Positions 15,099 through 23,847 of a stretch of 32,077 nucleotides of DNA are shown here, in pieces (within the stretch, counting starts at the first letter, position 1; every line of letters begins with the position of its first letter). The translations under genes were made by a program, and so were the position numbers. The stretch is from Izemoplasma sp964435595 (lineage in GTDB: Bacteria > Bacillota_I > Bacilli_A > Izemoplasmatales > Izemoplasmataceae). Location: NCBI GenBank assembly GCA_964435595.1, contig CAYSZV010000021.1:1-32077 (forward strand). The letters run 5' to 3'. A model generated the notes under the pieces. The model was not told the DNA's origin. It made no database searches and saw nothing but the letters and a program-made list of their open reading frames with translations.

Positions 15099-16180
15099 TC
15101 TTTTAATGATTTAAATGTTTGATCATACTGAATCAATATATTTATATATTCTTCAAATGTACCTTGATCAATTGTATTATTAAATAATATTTTTTCTAGG
15201 TTCATCCTTATTATATGGACTTCACTATATTCTTTGTTGTTCCAATCTAGTTTTAAAATTGATAAAGTCTTGAATAAAGACTGTTTCACTTTCTCTAAAT
15301 CGAATTGTTTGTCTGTTGTTTCGATTTCGGAATAAGATTGTTTCATCTCTTCTTTATTTATCGCTACTTTTAATATGTCTTTTGTATATCCTATTGGACA
15401 CTTGTTCCCTTCACAAAGTCCGCATTTCCCTTCCCCTAAACAAATACTATCAATATCTATAGTCATAGCATTATAAAATTCATAAAGCTCTAAAGCTACT
15501 TTTTGATATCTAGAACGTATTTGATTCTTTCTAGATTGTAAGTTTGGTTTTAGTAGAAACGCTGTACTCAATACTACTAAGGAGCTAAATCCGATAATAT
15601 AGTACCCTGAGAGATATTTGATTGGTAAACTATTAAATAACTTGATATATCCAAATAGCAAGAAAATCATACTTGCACCAATTTTAATGTAGAACTCATC
15701 CAGTTTGTTTCCTAGTTTTAATCCAATAAATATTCCGATCATACTTGTAAATACCATCCCTAAAACAGTACCCATCAAGATAAAAGCAGGGAACATAGCA
15801 TCTGTACTTAGAGCTATTGCTGTTAGTTGTGTTTTGTCACCTAGTTCACCAATAAAGAAAGCGAGTGATACTGTTACAATCGGACCATATTTACTCAGTT
15901 TACTTTTTTGTTCTTCGGTATCCACTTTCAAATTCCAAAGTCCGAACAAGATAAAACTAAAACCAGCGATAATACTCAAAGTTTCTAAAGGAACAAAATA
16001 TTGCAAATTGCTCCCCAACAATACAGCTAAAGCATGGTTTAAAAGAGAGCCTATAAAGACTCCTATTAATACTTGTTTGATTTTATATTTTGAAGCAAAT
16101 GCCATTGCTAATATTTGTGTTTTATCACCCATTTCAGCTATAAATATTAGAGCAAAAGCTTGTAATAACTCTATCACCAT
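15083..16180 (-). CDS. GDT1/TMEM165 (UPF0016) family cation transporter with a C-terminal Cys-rich domain
   Basis: 365 residues. Six or more membrane segments hold the two family motifs ExGDKT: AEMGDKTQ (E16-T21) and GELGDKTQ (E112-T117). The family moves Mn2+ or Ca2+ out of the cytoplasm (TMEM165, Gdt1, Vibrio MneA). After the usual length, about residue 210, there is an unusual cytosolic extension of ~155 residues with a basic linker, a cysteine cluster C247-x5-C253-x2-C256-x4-C261 (CLGEGKCGLCEGNKCP) and charged helices. This could bind metal or an Fe-S cluster and gate transport. Start: the ATG at 16180, with AAAAGG upstream; a TTG nine bases earlier abuts that site. It is co-transcribed with the Sm-like gene 20 bp upstream. 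No Mn riboswitch is visible in the short leader. Confidence 0.85.
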   Translation of the reverse strand: MVIELLQAFALIFIAEMGDKTQILAMAFASKYKIKQVLIGVFIGSLLNHALAVLLGSNLQYFVPLETLSIIAGFSFILFGLWNLKVDTEEQKSKLSKYGPIVTVSLAFFIGELGDKTQLTAIALSTDAMFPAFILMGTVLGMVFTSMIGIFIGLKLGNKLDEFYIKIGASMIFLLFGYIKLFNSLPIKYLSGYYIIGFSSLVVLSTAFLLKPNLQSRKNQIRSRYQKVALELYEFYNAMTIDIDSICLGEGKCGLCEGNKCPIGYTKDILKVAINKEEMKQSYSEIETTDKQFDLEKVKQSLFKTLSILKLDWNNKEYSEVHIIRMNLEKILFNNTIDQGTFEEYINILIQYDQTFKSLKDDTIE

Positions 16181-16200
16181 ATAAATCAACCTTTTCCAAT

Positions 16201-16401
16201 TTATTTAAGCGTTATAACTCGAATCTCCGAGATAGGAACTAAGACACCTTTGTTTCCACAATCAATTTCAATAAAATCATCACCAACATAAACCAATACA
16301 CCTTTATGCAAAAGGTATCCAACATGATGTGTTTTCGTTTCTACAATAATTCTTTGATTCAACAGTGAAACCAGTTTATCTTTCAATCCATTACTTTCCA
16401 T
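16201..16401 (-). CDS. 66-residue Sm-like/SH3-like small barrel protein
   Basis: MESNGLKDKLVSLLNQRIIV continues as alternating beta strands (GVLVYVGDDFIEIDCG, GVLVPISEIRVITL). An N-terminal helix plus five strands resembles Sm/Hfq-like or DUF2642-type small barrels; I cannot name the family. GGAGG lies 7 bases before the ATG at 16401; the longer frame beginning with TTG would include that ribosome site. First gene of a two-gene operon with the metal transporter, so it might sense or regulate it, or bind RNA. Both ideas are inference. Confidence 0.7.
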   Translation of the reverse strand: MESNGLKDKLVSLLNQRIIVETKTHHVGYLLHKGVLVYVGDDFIEIDCGNKGVLVPISEIRVITLK

Positions 16402-16431
16402 ATATTTACCTCCCAAGAATGTTTCTTACTC

Positions 16432-16437
16432 ATTATA
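16432..16437 (-). promoter_or_regulatory. extended -10 promoter of the Sm-like/transporter operon
   Basis: TGTTATAAT on the minus strand; the transcript would begin about 25 bases before the ATG at 16401, leaving no room for a riboswitch. Confidence 0.6.
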
Positions 16438-16444
16438 ACAAATT

Positions 16445-16469
16445 AAAAGCACTTTTGGAAAGTGCTTTT
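16445..16469 (-). terminator. terminator of the second antiporter gene
   Basis: AAAAGCACTTT / AAAGTGCTTTT with a 3-nt loop: a perfect 11-bp stem. The antiporter stop (16468-16470) overlaps the right arm. Confidence 0.85.
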
Positions 16470-17784
16470 AAATTGCATGTGGTTTAGAGTGTATTTGTTC
16501 TTCCTCTTCAATATCAATTTCTCCAGCTTTTTTGAACGACCATTTCACAACTATCTCTCCAATCAGTTTATAAAAAATAATCGCTGACAATATAATTGAG
16601 AATATATTTGTACCCAGTTCACCATACCAAAGTTCACCTGTTTCAGTATAAACTTGAGCAAAACGAACTTCTGCAAGAATTGCCATATCCAAGGCAACTC
16701 CTCCTTGTGGTATTAAGGTGAATCCTAAGAATTTTTGAATCATTTTATTCTCTTTAGAAATTCTTGCTGCCAAATGTGTTCCAGCAACTTTTCCAATTAT
16801 TCGGATAAATACATATACCAATGCCAATCCACCAATAATACCCATTGATTCAAACTTTAAATCTGCACCGGAAATGGTGAAAAACACCAATAATAATGGT
16901 AAAACAATTGCATCGGTATTGCTTCTAAATTTTTCCAATAATTCACTACTAATTCCATTACTCATAACCATCCCCATTATTAGTGGTAATAAAATATCTG
17001 ATGTTTCAAAAACTTCACCAATACTTACACCAAGTACAACTGCAATAAAGATGATTAACACAATCGAAATATTGTCTGAGTTTTTATAATATTTTAAAAT
17101 CTTTGTCATAAAGATTCCCAATATACTACCCACAATAATCGAGAATGCAATACTTAATATCGGACCCAAAAAGATTTCTCTCGCTACCAACAATTCACCT
17201 TCATGACCAGCAAAATAAATCGAGAATGGTAATGCCAAACTGAAGATTACAATCCCAATCATGTCATCAATTGCAACTATTGGGCAAACAAACTCACTGA
17301 TACTTCCGTGTGTATGATAACTTCTCATACAAGCAACAATTGGAGCAGGAGTAGTAACAGTAGCAATTGATCCTAAGATCAATGCATATGTTACTTTATG
17401 TTCTGTTGCTACCAAATAAACTACTGAAAAGACCAATAAAAATGTGAAGAGAGCTTGAAAGAAAGTAATAAAAAGAATTCTACTTCCTTTCGATTTCAAA
17501 ATCGTTCTATTTAATTCCATCCCAATATTGAAACCAATAAACCCTAATGTTAATACTTTAATAATTTTGATATCATATAAAAAATCAGCGTCGATTAATC
17601 CAAAAACAGACGGACCAAAAAGCATCCCAACTAGAATGTAACCTGTAACCCTCGGCAATTTAATTTTTTCAGCTAAGTTTCCACCAATTATTCCGATACA
17701 TAATAAAAAAGCAACATTGAATAATAGATTAGCGCTAAGTAAATCAAATATACTTACAATATAGTCCCATAAATCTAACAGCAT
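16468..17784 (-). CDS. second CPA2-type cation:proton antiporter
   Basis: 438 residues, about 12-13 membrane segments. Core features match the antiporter at 8986: LPRVTGYILVGMLFGPSVFG (43-62), TTPAPIVACM before the ion site, and the aspartate pair D173-D174 in PIVAIDDMIGIV. The tail is short and acidic (IDIEEEEQ), with no RCK domain. Na+/H+ or K+/H+ exchange is expected; the Asp pair is associated with electrogenic members of the family (established for NapA/NhaA-type carriers). AGGAGG lies 6 bases before ATG. Divergent from the pyrophosphatase gene, with no operator resembling the TetR sites. Confidence 0.9.
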   Translation of the reverse strand: MLLDLWDYIVSIFDLLSANLLFNVAFLLCIGIIGGNLAEKIKLPRVTGYILVGMLFGPSVFGLIDADFLYDIKIIKVLTLGFIGFNIGMELNRTILKSKGSRILFITFFQALFTFLLVFSVVYLVATEHKVTYALILGSIATVTTPAPIVACMRSYHTHGSISEFVCPIVAIDDMIGIVIFSLALPFSIYFAGHEGELLVAREIFLGPILSIAFSIIVGSILGIFMTKILKYYKNSDNISIVLIIFIAVVLGVSIGEVFETSDILLPLIMGMVMSNGISSELLEKFRSNTDAIVLPLLLVFFTISGADLKFESMGIIGGLALVYVFIRIIGKVAGTHLAARISKENKMIQKFLGFTLIPQGGVALDMAILAEVRFAQVYTETGELWYGELGTNIFSIILSAIIFYKLIGEIVVKWSFKKAGEIDIEEEEQIHSKPHAI

Positions 17785-17812
17785 AATGGCCTCCTAGTAA
17801 TATTCTAATTAT

Positions 17813-17818
17813 ATTATA
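17813..17818 (-). promoter_or_regulatory. extended -10 promoter of the second antiporter
   Basis: TGCTATAAT on the minus strand, 29 bases before the ATG. A TTGTTT lies 18 bases upstream of it. Confidence 0.6.
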
Positions 17819-17905
17819 GCAAGAGAATACTTAAAAAAACAAACATTATTTTTTGAGAACAACTCTATAAAAACAATGTCTAGTCTAACGAATACTCATC
17901 GTTTC

Positions 17906-17935
17906 TTGACAACTCTTAAACATACAAAGTATAAT
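17906..17935 (+). promoter_or_regulatory. pyrophosphatase promoter
   Basis: Perfect TTGACA (17906-17911), an 18-bp spacer and perfect TATAAT (17930-17935), 34 bases before the ATG at 17969. It lies inside the apparent longer reading frame from 17876, which argues for the shorter start. Confidence 0.85.
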
Positions 17936-17968
17936 ATATTCATATATTATAATATTTGGAGGGTTTTT

Positions 17969-20155
17969 ATGACAGGAATTTATTTAACCATTGGTATCGT
18001 TATTGCTCTTAGCGCACTAGGATACGCTTTTTATTTGTACAAAAAAGTTCTCTCATTTGATGAGGGAGACGACAAAGTAAGAGAAATTAGTAGCTACATT
18101 AAAGAAGGTGCTCAGGCATTCTTAAAAAGCGAATATAAAGTAATTTATACTTATATCGCTGTTGCTTCACTGATTATCTTTGTTGGATTTTGGATCGGTT
18201 ATGATTCTATCTCTGGACTAACTGAAGGTAGTAACACTAACATTCCAATTCCACAGCATGACAATAGTGCATTGTTCTTTGCACTCGGAACGTCATTATC
18301 ATTTGTTCTTGGATCATTCTTTAGTTTATTTGCCGGATTCATTGGAATGAAATCTGCTACAAATGCAAATTCAAGAACGACTACTGCTGCTCAAAAAAGT
18401 GGAATGATCAAAGCCTTAGACGTTGCCTTTAAAGGTGGAAGTGTTATGGGTATGGGTGTTGTTGGATTTGGACTATTAGGTCTATTGATTGTAATATCTG
18501 TTTCATTCGCATTCGGAATTCATCCATATGAAGCAATCACATATGCAGCTGGATACAGTTTGGGTGCATCATCAATCGCCTTATTCGGACGTGTTGGTGG
18601 AGGAATTTATACCAAAGCTGCTGACGTTGCTGCTGACTTAGTTGGTAAAATCGAAGCAGGTATCCCAGAAGACGATCCTAGAAACCCTGCAGTAATCGCA
18701 GATAACGTTGGAGATAATGTTGGTGATGTTGCTGGTATGGGTAGTGACTTATTAGAATCTTATGTATCAAGTATTATCGGTGCTGCTACAATGGCAGTAT
18801 TGGTATTCGAAGAACCAGAACGCATCAACGCAGTTTTATTTGTATTAACGATTGCATTCAGTGGAGTGCTATCATCAATGATTGGATCATTCTTTGTTCG
18901 TGGTAAAGAAGGCAAAAGTCCATTTAAAGCATTAAAAATGGGAACATATGTAAGTGCTGGGTTATTTGTTGCTTTGACATTTCTTGCTAACTTCTTATTC
19001 AAAGATACAATTATGTCACCATTGTACACAGATACTTCTGATGCAAATCCTTTAAATTGGATATTTATGAATAGTGAGCAAATATTATTTACTTATGCTC
19101 CATTCTTCTCTATCATTGTTGGACTATCTGTTGGTATCTTAATTGGACTTGTATCAGAATACTATACCTCAGCAGACTATAAACATGTTAAGAACATTGC
19201 AAAACAGTCTGAAACTGGACATGCTACTAACATTATTGCTGGTATCGCAACTGGTATGGAATCAAGTTTAATCCCTGTGCTAATCTTAGCCTCAGGAATT
19301 ATTGGATCATATTTATTAGCAGGATTATTCGGTGTAGCACTTGCTGCAGTTGGTATGTTAAGTACAGCTGGAATTACCATTGCTGTTGATGCATATGGAC
19401 CAATTGCTGATAATGCTGGTGGTATTGCTGAAATGTCAGGACTAGATAAATCAGTTCGTAAAATTACAGATGAATTAGATTCCGTTGGGAATACTACAGC
19501 TGCAATTGAAAAAGGATTCGCGATTGGGTCAGCTGCAATGACTGCTATCGCATTATTTGCGGCATTCATCAGAAAAGCAAATGTGGCTGTAATCGATGTT
19601 GCTAAGCCTGAAGTTATGGCTGGATTAATCTTTGGAGCTATGTTGGCTTTCTTCTTCTCATCACTTGTTATTAAATCAGTTGGGAAAGCTGCAAACAAAA
19701 TGATTGATGAAGTGCGTAGACAATTTAGAGAAATGCCAGGAATTTTAGAAGGAACAGTTACTCCTGATTATGCAAAATGTGTTACAATCTCAACGCAAGC
19801 CGCATTAAGAGAAATGGTTATTCCTGCAATATTAGCTATCGCTACTCCTCTTATCGTTGGTTTCTTATTTGGTGCACAAGTATTAGGTGGTATGCTAGCA
19901 GGGACGCTTGCAACTGGTATTATGTTAGCAATCTTTATGGCTAACGCTGGTGGAGCTTGGGACAATGCTAAAAAGTTAATTGAAACGGGAGAACATGGTG
20001 GTAAAGGTAGTGAAGCACATAAAGCTTCGATTACCGGAGACACTGTTGGAGATCCATTCAAAGATACTGCTGGTCCATCAATTGATATCTTAATCAAATT
20101 GATGACTACAATCTCATTGGTATTTGCTGCTGCATTTGGAATGGGGCTCATTTAA
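17969..20155 (+). CDS. hppA: membrane-bound K+-dependent pyrophosphatase (ion-pumping)
   Basis: 728 residues, 16 membrane segments expected. Hydrolyses PPi and pumps H+ or Na+ across the membrane. Signatures: DVAADLVGK (219-227), DNVGDNVGDVAGMGSDL (245-261), and the C-terminal AWDNAKK and GDTVGDPFKDTAGPS. GNTTAAIEKG carries alanine at A511, where K+-independent enzymes have lysine, so it should need K+. K+-dependent members include both H+ and Na+ pumps, and I cannot settle which. TTTGGAGGG precedes the ATG at 17969; the frame start at 17876 is upstream of the promoter. The neighbour antiporter could exchange Na+ against the gradient. Confidence 0.96.
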   Translation: MTGIYLTIGIVIALSALGYAFYLYKKVLSFDEGDDKVREISSYIKEGAQAFLKSEYKVIYTYIAVASLIIFVGFWIGYDSISGLTEGSNTNIPIPQHDNSALFFALGTSLSFVLGSFFSLFAGFIGMKSATNANSRTTTAAQKSGMIKALDVAFKGGSVMGMGVVGFGLLGLLIVISVSFAFGIHPYEAITYAAGYSLGASSIALFGRVGGGIYTKAADVAADLVGKIEAGIPEDDPRNPAVIADNVGDNVGDVAGMGSDLLESYVSSIIGAATMAVLVFEEPERINAVLFVLTIAFSGVLSSMIGSFFVRGKEGKSPFKALKMGTYVSAGLFVALTFLANFLFKDTIMSPLYTDTSDANPLNWIFMNSEQILFTYAPFFSIIVGLSVGILIGLVSEYYTSADYKHVKNIAKQSETGHATNIIAGIATGMESSLIPVLILASGIIGSYLLAGLFGVALAAVGMLSTAGITIAVDAYGPIADNAGGIAEMSGLDKSVRKITDELDSVGNTTAAIEKGFAIGSAAMTAIALFAAFIRKANVAVIDVAKPEVMAGLIFGAMLAFFFSSLVIKSVGKAANKMIDEVRRQFREMPGILEGTVTPDYAKCVTISTQAALREMVIPAILAIATPLIVGFLFGAQVLGGMLAGTLATGIMLAIFMANAGGAWDNAKKLIETGEHGGKGSEAHKASITGDTVGDPFKDTAGPSIDILIKLMTTISLVFAAAFGMGLI

Positions 20156-20164
20156 GACAAAATG

Positions 20165-20190
20165 AAAACGCCGAAATTCGGCGTTTTTTA
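20165..20190. terminator. bidirectional terminator
   Basis: AAAACGCCGAA / TTCGGCGTTTT, an 11-bp stem, then T run. It serves the pyrophosphatase gene and the converging lipoprotein gene (stop at 20193). Confidence 0.92.
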
Positions 20191-20192
20191 TT

Positions 20193-22004
20193 TCACTCAC
20201 ATATTGTTGTTATTAATAATGAAAAGCTGCCACTACCCACATAACTGTAATTCATGTTATAAATGGTTTGTGGAAATGTTAGAACAACCAATTTATTATC
20301 TTTCAGTATAAAATATTGATTTCTTTGTCGATATACAATTTCCGATTCATCTTCTAGTTCAAACAAATTATTGTATGTTAGAAGAGCACCTTGTTCTCCA
20401 TCATTCATTGGTGGAGCTACAATATAGTAACTATCAAAATTATGATACAATGGATAACTATGTTCTTGATTAGATAAATCTAATACTAAGTTGCCATCAT
20501 AATTAACCAAGTATGTTGTATAAAACTGGTCGCATAGCCATAGCTCAAAGTAACAATAGTCATAACTGCTGATGCTATATAGATTGTTATCCACCTCTGT
20601 AAATATAACATTCTTGACTGGTTTTTCAAATTCCCATATGATTCTATTTTCCTTATTAACTTCTATTACTTTTCGTTCCCCATAATGCTCATCATTCTCA
20701 TCATTTGTCCAGGAACTAGTTACAATATAATTCCCTTGGTTTGTAATATAATGTATCGTCCCCTGAATGCTATCGGTATCTACAATATTACCATCCATAT
20801 CATAGATATCAACAAGCCATCCAACTCCACCATTTCCGTAACGTTGTACATAAATATAATTATTTTTATAAAAGACATTCTTGATTGCAGTATCTGTTAA
20901 ATGACTCCATAAAATATTTTCATCTGCATCCTCAATAGAAATGTAGTGCTTGTTCTGTTGATAATCAAAATCTTCATAATACCACACAATTAAATCAGCA
21001 TTATCCATACAATTAAGATATGTTTCTTTTCCGTCAATTAATGGTATTCTTCTAACATATTCACGAGTATCTCTTGGGACTTCCCACACGTTGAAAGTTC
21101 CATCATTAAAAATTTCAATATACTGATACGTGCTTTCTGTCAGAGAACTAAGATATGTAACACTGTTTTCTGATATCTCTCTAAAATTCAGATAGCTTGA
21201 ACCTGTGTATGACCACACTATTTCTGACTCTAAGTTCATTTTAGCAACTGTTTCTCTATTCTGTATCAGGTATCCATCATCAACGATTCTAATACCATTA
21301 TAGGGTACATCATCAATAGTGCTTAATGTATTACCTTGTTTATCAATATGAATTAACTGATTCTTATCATTTGATGTAAGAACGATTAAAAAGGTATCGT
21401 CTATAAGTTTATATACTTCTGGAACTCTCCCATCAGTTGTAAATTCATACAGTACTTCTGTATCATTTTCTGTAATTTTATTAAAGGAATACGTATCAAA
21501 GGAGTCACCCTCTGTGTAGTCTATATAGTAATATGCTGCTTGATTATCAAGAAAAAATGTTTCTCTATTAAATGAATCAATCGTATTAATTACTACTTTT
21601 GAATCCATCGAGAACAGTTCTTCACCTTTATTTGAATACACAGTCCAAAGATAATTATCATTGTATGTTTTCACTCTAATCGTGTCGCCAGGACCTGCTT
21701 GAATCTCATACACATAGTCCGAATCAAAAATTGTATATTCATATTCAAAATTATGGTTCAACGCTGTTATGAAGTTGCTAACAGTATCATAATACGATAC
21801 ATAAATCAAATCTTCAATAATGGTTATGTCATATATATTGTAATACTCAAACAATAACAAAACTTCTTCTGGCAACTCATATTCATCTATCAATAGTTCC
21901 TCACTTGATGTTTTAAACAAGTCAATAGGTTCAATGTTTTGCTTGCATCCCGACAAAGTAAACATAAATGTCAACACCAATACTATCAAACAAATTTTTT
22001 TCAT
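20193..22004 (-). CDS. large lipoprotein with repeated beta-rich units (propeller-like), unknown function
   Basis: 603 residues. N-terminal signal MKKICLIVLVLTFMFTLSGC with lipobox LSGC (C20), so it is lipid-anchored on the outer face. The rest is low in cysteine, rich in aromatic and acidic residues, and made of repeating strand patterns such as IYVSYYDTVSNFITALN, ENRIIWEFEKPVKNVI and NILWSHLTDTAIKNVFYK, suggesting a beta-propeller of the PQQ-like/WD type. I cannot name a family. GGAGGGG lies 5 bases before ATG, and the -10 is TGATATAAT (22029-22034). It is flanked by terminators, so it is a single-gene unit. Its stop is TGA. Confidence 0.8.
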   Translation of the reverse strand: MKKICLIVLVLTFMFTLSGCKQNIEPIDLFKTSSEELLIDEYELPEEVLLLFEYYNIYDITIIEDLIYVSYYDTVSNFITALNHNFEYEYTIFDSDYVYEIQAGPGDTIRVKTYNDNYLWTVYSNKGEELFSMDSKVVINTIDSFNRETFFLDNQAAYYYIDYTEGDSFDTYSFNKITENDTEVLYEFTTDGRVPEVYKLIDDTFLIVLTSNDKNQLIHIDKQGNTLSTIDDVPYNGIRIVDDGYLIQNRETVAKMNLESEIVWSYTGSSYLNFREISENSVTYLSSLTESTYQYIEIFNDGTFNVWEVPRDTREYVRRIPLIDGKETYLNCMDNADLIVWYYEDFDYQQNKHYISIEDADENILWSHLTDTAIKNVFYKNNYIYVQRYGNGGVGWLVDIYDMDGNIVDTDSIQGTIHYITNQGNYIVTSSWTNDENDEHYGERKVIEVNKENRIIWEFEKPVKNVIFTEVDNNLYSISSYDYCYFELWLCDQFYTTYLVNYDGNLVLDLSNQEHSYPLYHNFDSYYIVAPPMNDGEQGALLTYNNLFELEDESEIVYRQRNQYFILKDNKLVVLTFPQTIYNMNYSYVGSGSFSLLITTICE

Positions 22005-22028
22005 AATACCCCTCCATTCAACAATGCT

Positions 22029-22034
22029 ATTATA
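22029..22034 (-). promoter_or_regulatory. extended -10 promoter of the lipoprotein gene
   Basis: TGATATAAT on the minus strand, about 25 bases before the ATG at 22004. Confidence 0.6.
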
Positions 22035-22099
22035 TCATCTAAACTATATTTTTTTTATTTTTTTTCATTACATTGCATGACAAAACACCTAAAATACAA

Positions 22100-22127
22100 A
22101 GAAGACACCGTTTCGGTGTCTTTTTTT
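22100..22127. terminator. terminator of the hydrogenase operon
   Basis: AAGACACCG / CGGTGTCTT with a 3-nt loop. Ts lie on both sides, and the hydA stop codon (22126-22128) sits in the plus-strand T run. Confidence 0.85.
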
Positions 22128-23847
22128 ATTGTTGTTTTCTATAGAAGTACTCAGTATGGAGTAAATGATGTGCTCGTTTACTATTTGGTTCAACCAAATA
22201 ATCTTTATACAATGCTTTGATTGCTGGATTTTCATGAGACTTACGATATACCATATTACCATCGATTGTATAGGTTGATGCAATTCGTTCTAGGCGGACA
22301 TCGTTGGTTGTTCCATAGGGTTGTCCACCTCCTCCAATACATCCACCAGGACAAGCCATGATTTCGATAAAGGTATATGGAGAAGTTCCTGCAATTACTT
22401 CTTCTATAAGTGTTCTAGCATTACTCAAGGAATGCGATACTGCAACTTTAACTGTTGTTCCACCCAAATCAACTTCAGCTTCTTTGATTCCTTTTAGTCC
22501 TCGAACATCATTAAAATCCAATGATTCAAGTGGCTTATTATTTACCACTTCATATACAGTACGTAAAGCAGCTTCTGTTACTCCTCCTGTTGCCCCAAAT
22601 AAAGCGGCTGCTCCTGTCGTAATACCAAACGGATTGTCAAATTCAACTTCTTGAATTTGATCAAAATCAATTCCCATTTGACGGAACATTTTTCCTAGTT
22701 CTCTTGTAGTTAATACAATATCAACATCAGGATGAATTCCATCACTTGATAGTTCTTTTCTTGTTGCTTCATATTTTTTTGCAGTACAAGGCATAATTGA
22801 AACAACGTATATATCTTTTGGATCCATGTTTGCTTTTTTTGCATAATATGTTTTGGCTAATGTCCCAAACATTTGTTGTGGTGATTTACATGATGATATA
22901 TGTGGCAATACTTCTGGGTATTCTTGTTCAGCTAGATTAATCCATCCAGGACAACAAGAAGTCATCAATGGTAATACCCCACCATTTTTAATGCGTGAAA
23001 TTAATTCAGTACCTTCTTCCATGATAGTTAGGTCTGCGGTAAAATTCGTATCGTAAACATGATTGAATCCTAAATGCTTCATTGCGCTAACCAATTTACC
23101 ATTACTAATAAGACCTGTTGTTAGACCAATTTCTTCTCCAATACTTACACGTACAGCTGGTGCAATTTGAACCATTACATGTACATTAGGATCATGTAAT
23201 TTTTCCCATACTTGATCAGTATTGTCTTTTTCAATAATTGCTCCAACAGGACATACGTTTGCACATTGTCCACAGAAGGTACAAAACTCATCATTCAGAT
23301 ATTTTCCAAATGCAGGAGTGATTTCCATATCGTGTCCACGACCCATTGAATCCAATACATGCATTCCTTGCACTGTTTTACACACATCAACACAACGTCC
23401 ACATTTGATACATCGATTACTATTACGTATCAGTGATGGATTATGATTATCTATCTCTTTTCGTTCCAGTACATTTTCGAAACGATTGATATCAATTCCT
23501 AAATTGTTGGCCAATGATTGTAATTCACATCGCATATTTCTTACACACGAAGTGCATGTTGCATCATGATTAGAAAGAATCAATTCCGTAATTGTTTTAC
23601 GTGCATTTAATACTTTTGGTGTATTGGTTTGAATCTTCATTCCTTCTCTAACAGGAGTGGAACAAGATGTTTTCAATCCTCTAAGACCTTCGATTTCAAC
23701 TACACATATGCGGCAATCACTATTAATATGAAGGTCTGGGTAATGACATAAAGTTGGTATTTTGACATTTAATAGTTTGGCTGCTTCTAAGATCGATAAT
23801 TTTTCATCAACACAAATATCGCGACCATTAATTGTAATATTAACCAT
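22126..23847 (-). CDS. hydA: [FeFe]-hydrogenase catalytic subunit HydA
   Basis: 573 residues. Domains in order: [2Fe-2S] beta-grasp (C34, C45, C48, C62), His-Cys3 [4Fe-4S] (H94, C98, C101, C107), two [4Fe-4S] (C146-C149-C152-C156; C189-C192-C195-C199), then the H-cluster domain: TSCCPGW (C298/C299), IMPCTAKKYE (C354) and MACPGGCIGGGGQP (C499, C503). All H-cluster ligands are present. Length and cysteine spacing nearly equal Clostridium pasteurianum CpI (574 residues). It forms a complex with the HydB and HydC upstream and would make H2 from NADH with or without ferredoxin. The ATG at 23847 follows AAGGAGG and overlaps the hydB end by 8 bp; the longer frame lacks a ribosome site. The maturases HydEFG are not in the window. 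Confidence 0.97.
   Translation of the reverse strand: MVNITINGRDICVDEKLSILEAAKLLNVKIPTLCHYPDLHINSDCRICVVEIEGLRGLKTSCSTPVREGMKIQTNTPKVLNARKTITELILSNHDATCTSCVRNMRCELQSLANNLGIDINRFENVLERKEIDNHNPSLIRNSNRCIKCGRCVDVCKTVQGMHVLDSMGRGHDMEITPAFGKYLNDEFCTFCGQCANVCPVGAIIEKDNTDQVWEKLHDPNVHVMVQIAPAVRVSIGEEIGLTTGLISNGKLVSAMKHLGFNHVYDTNFTADLTIMEEGTELISRIKNGGVLPLMTSCCPGWINLAEQEYPEVLPHISSCKSPQQMFGTLAKTYYAKKANMDPKDIYVVSIMPCTAKKYEATRKELSSDGIHPDVDIVLTTRELGKMFRQMGIDFDQIQEVEFDNPFGITTGAAALFGATGGVTEAALRTVYEVVNNKPLESLDFNDVRGLKGIKEAEVDLGGTTVKVAVSHSLSNARTLIEEVIAGTSPYTFIEIMACPGGCIGGGGQPYGTTNDVRLERIASTYTIDGNMVYRKSHENPAIKALYKDYLVEPNSKRAHHLLHTEYFYRKQQ

Noticed and set aside
16402..16467. yybP-ykoY (Mn2+) riboswitch before the GDT1 operon
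   Set aside because: The leader from the extended -10 is only about 25 bases, too short for the aptamer.
17876..17968. N-terminal extension of the pyrophosphatase
   Set aside because: It contains the TTGACA/TATAAT promoter, while GGAGG precedes the ATG at 17969.
19177..19698. A 173-codon leftward frame antisense to the pyrophosphatase gene
   Set aside because: A shadow of a strongly biased, Ala/Gly-rich coding strand; no start signals.
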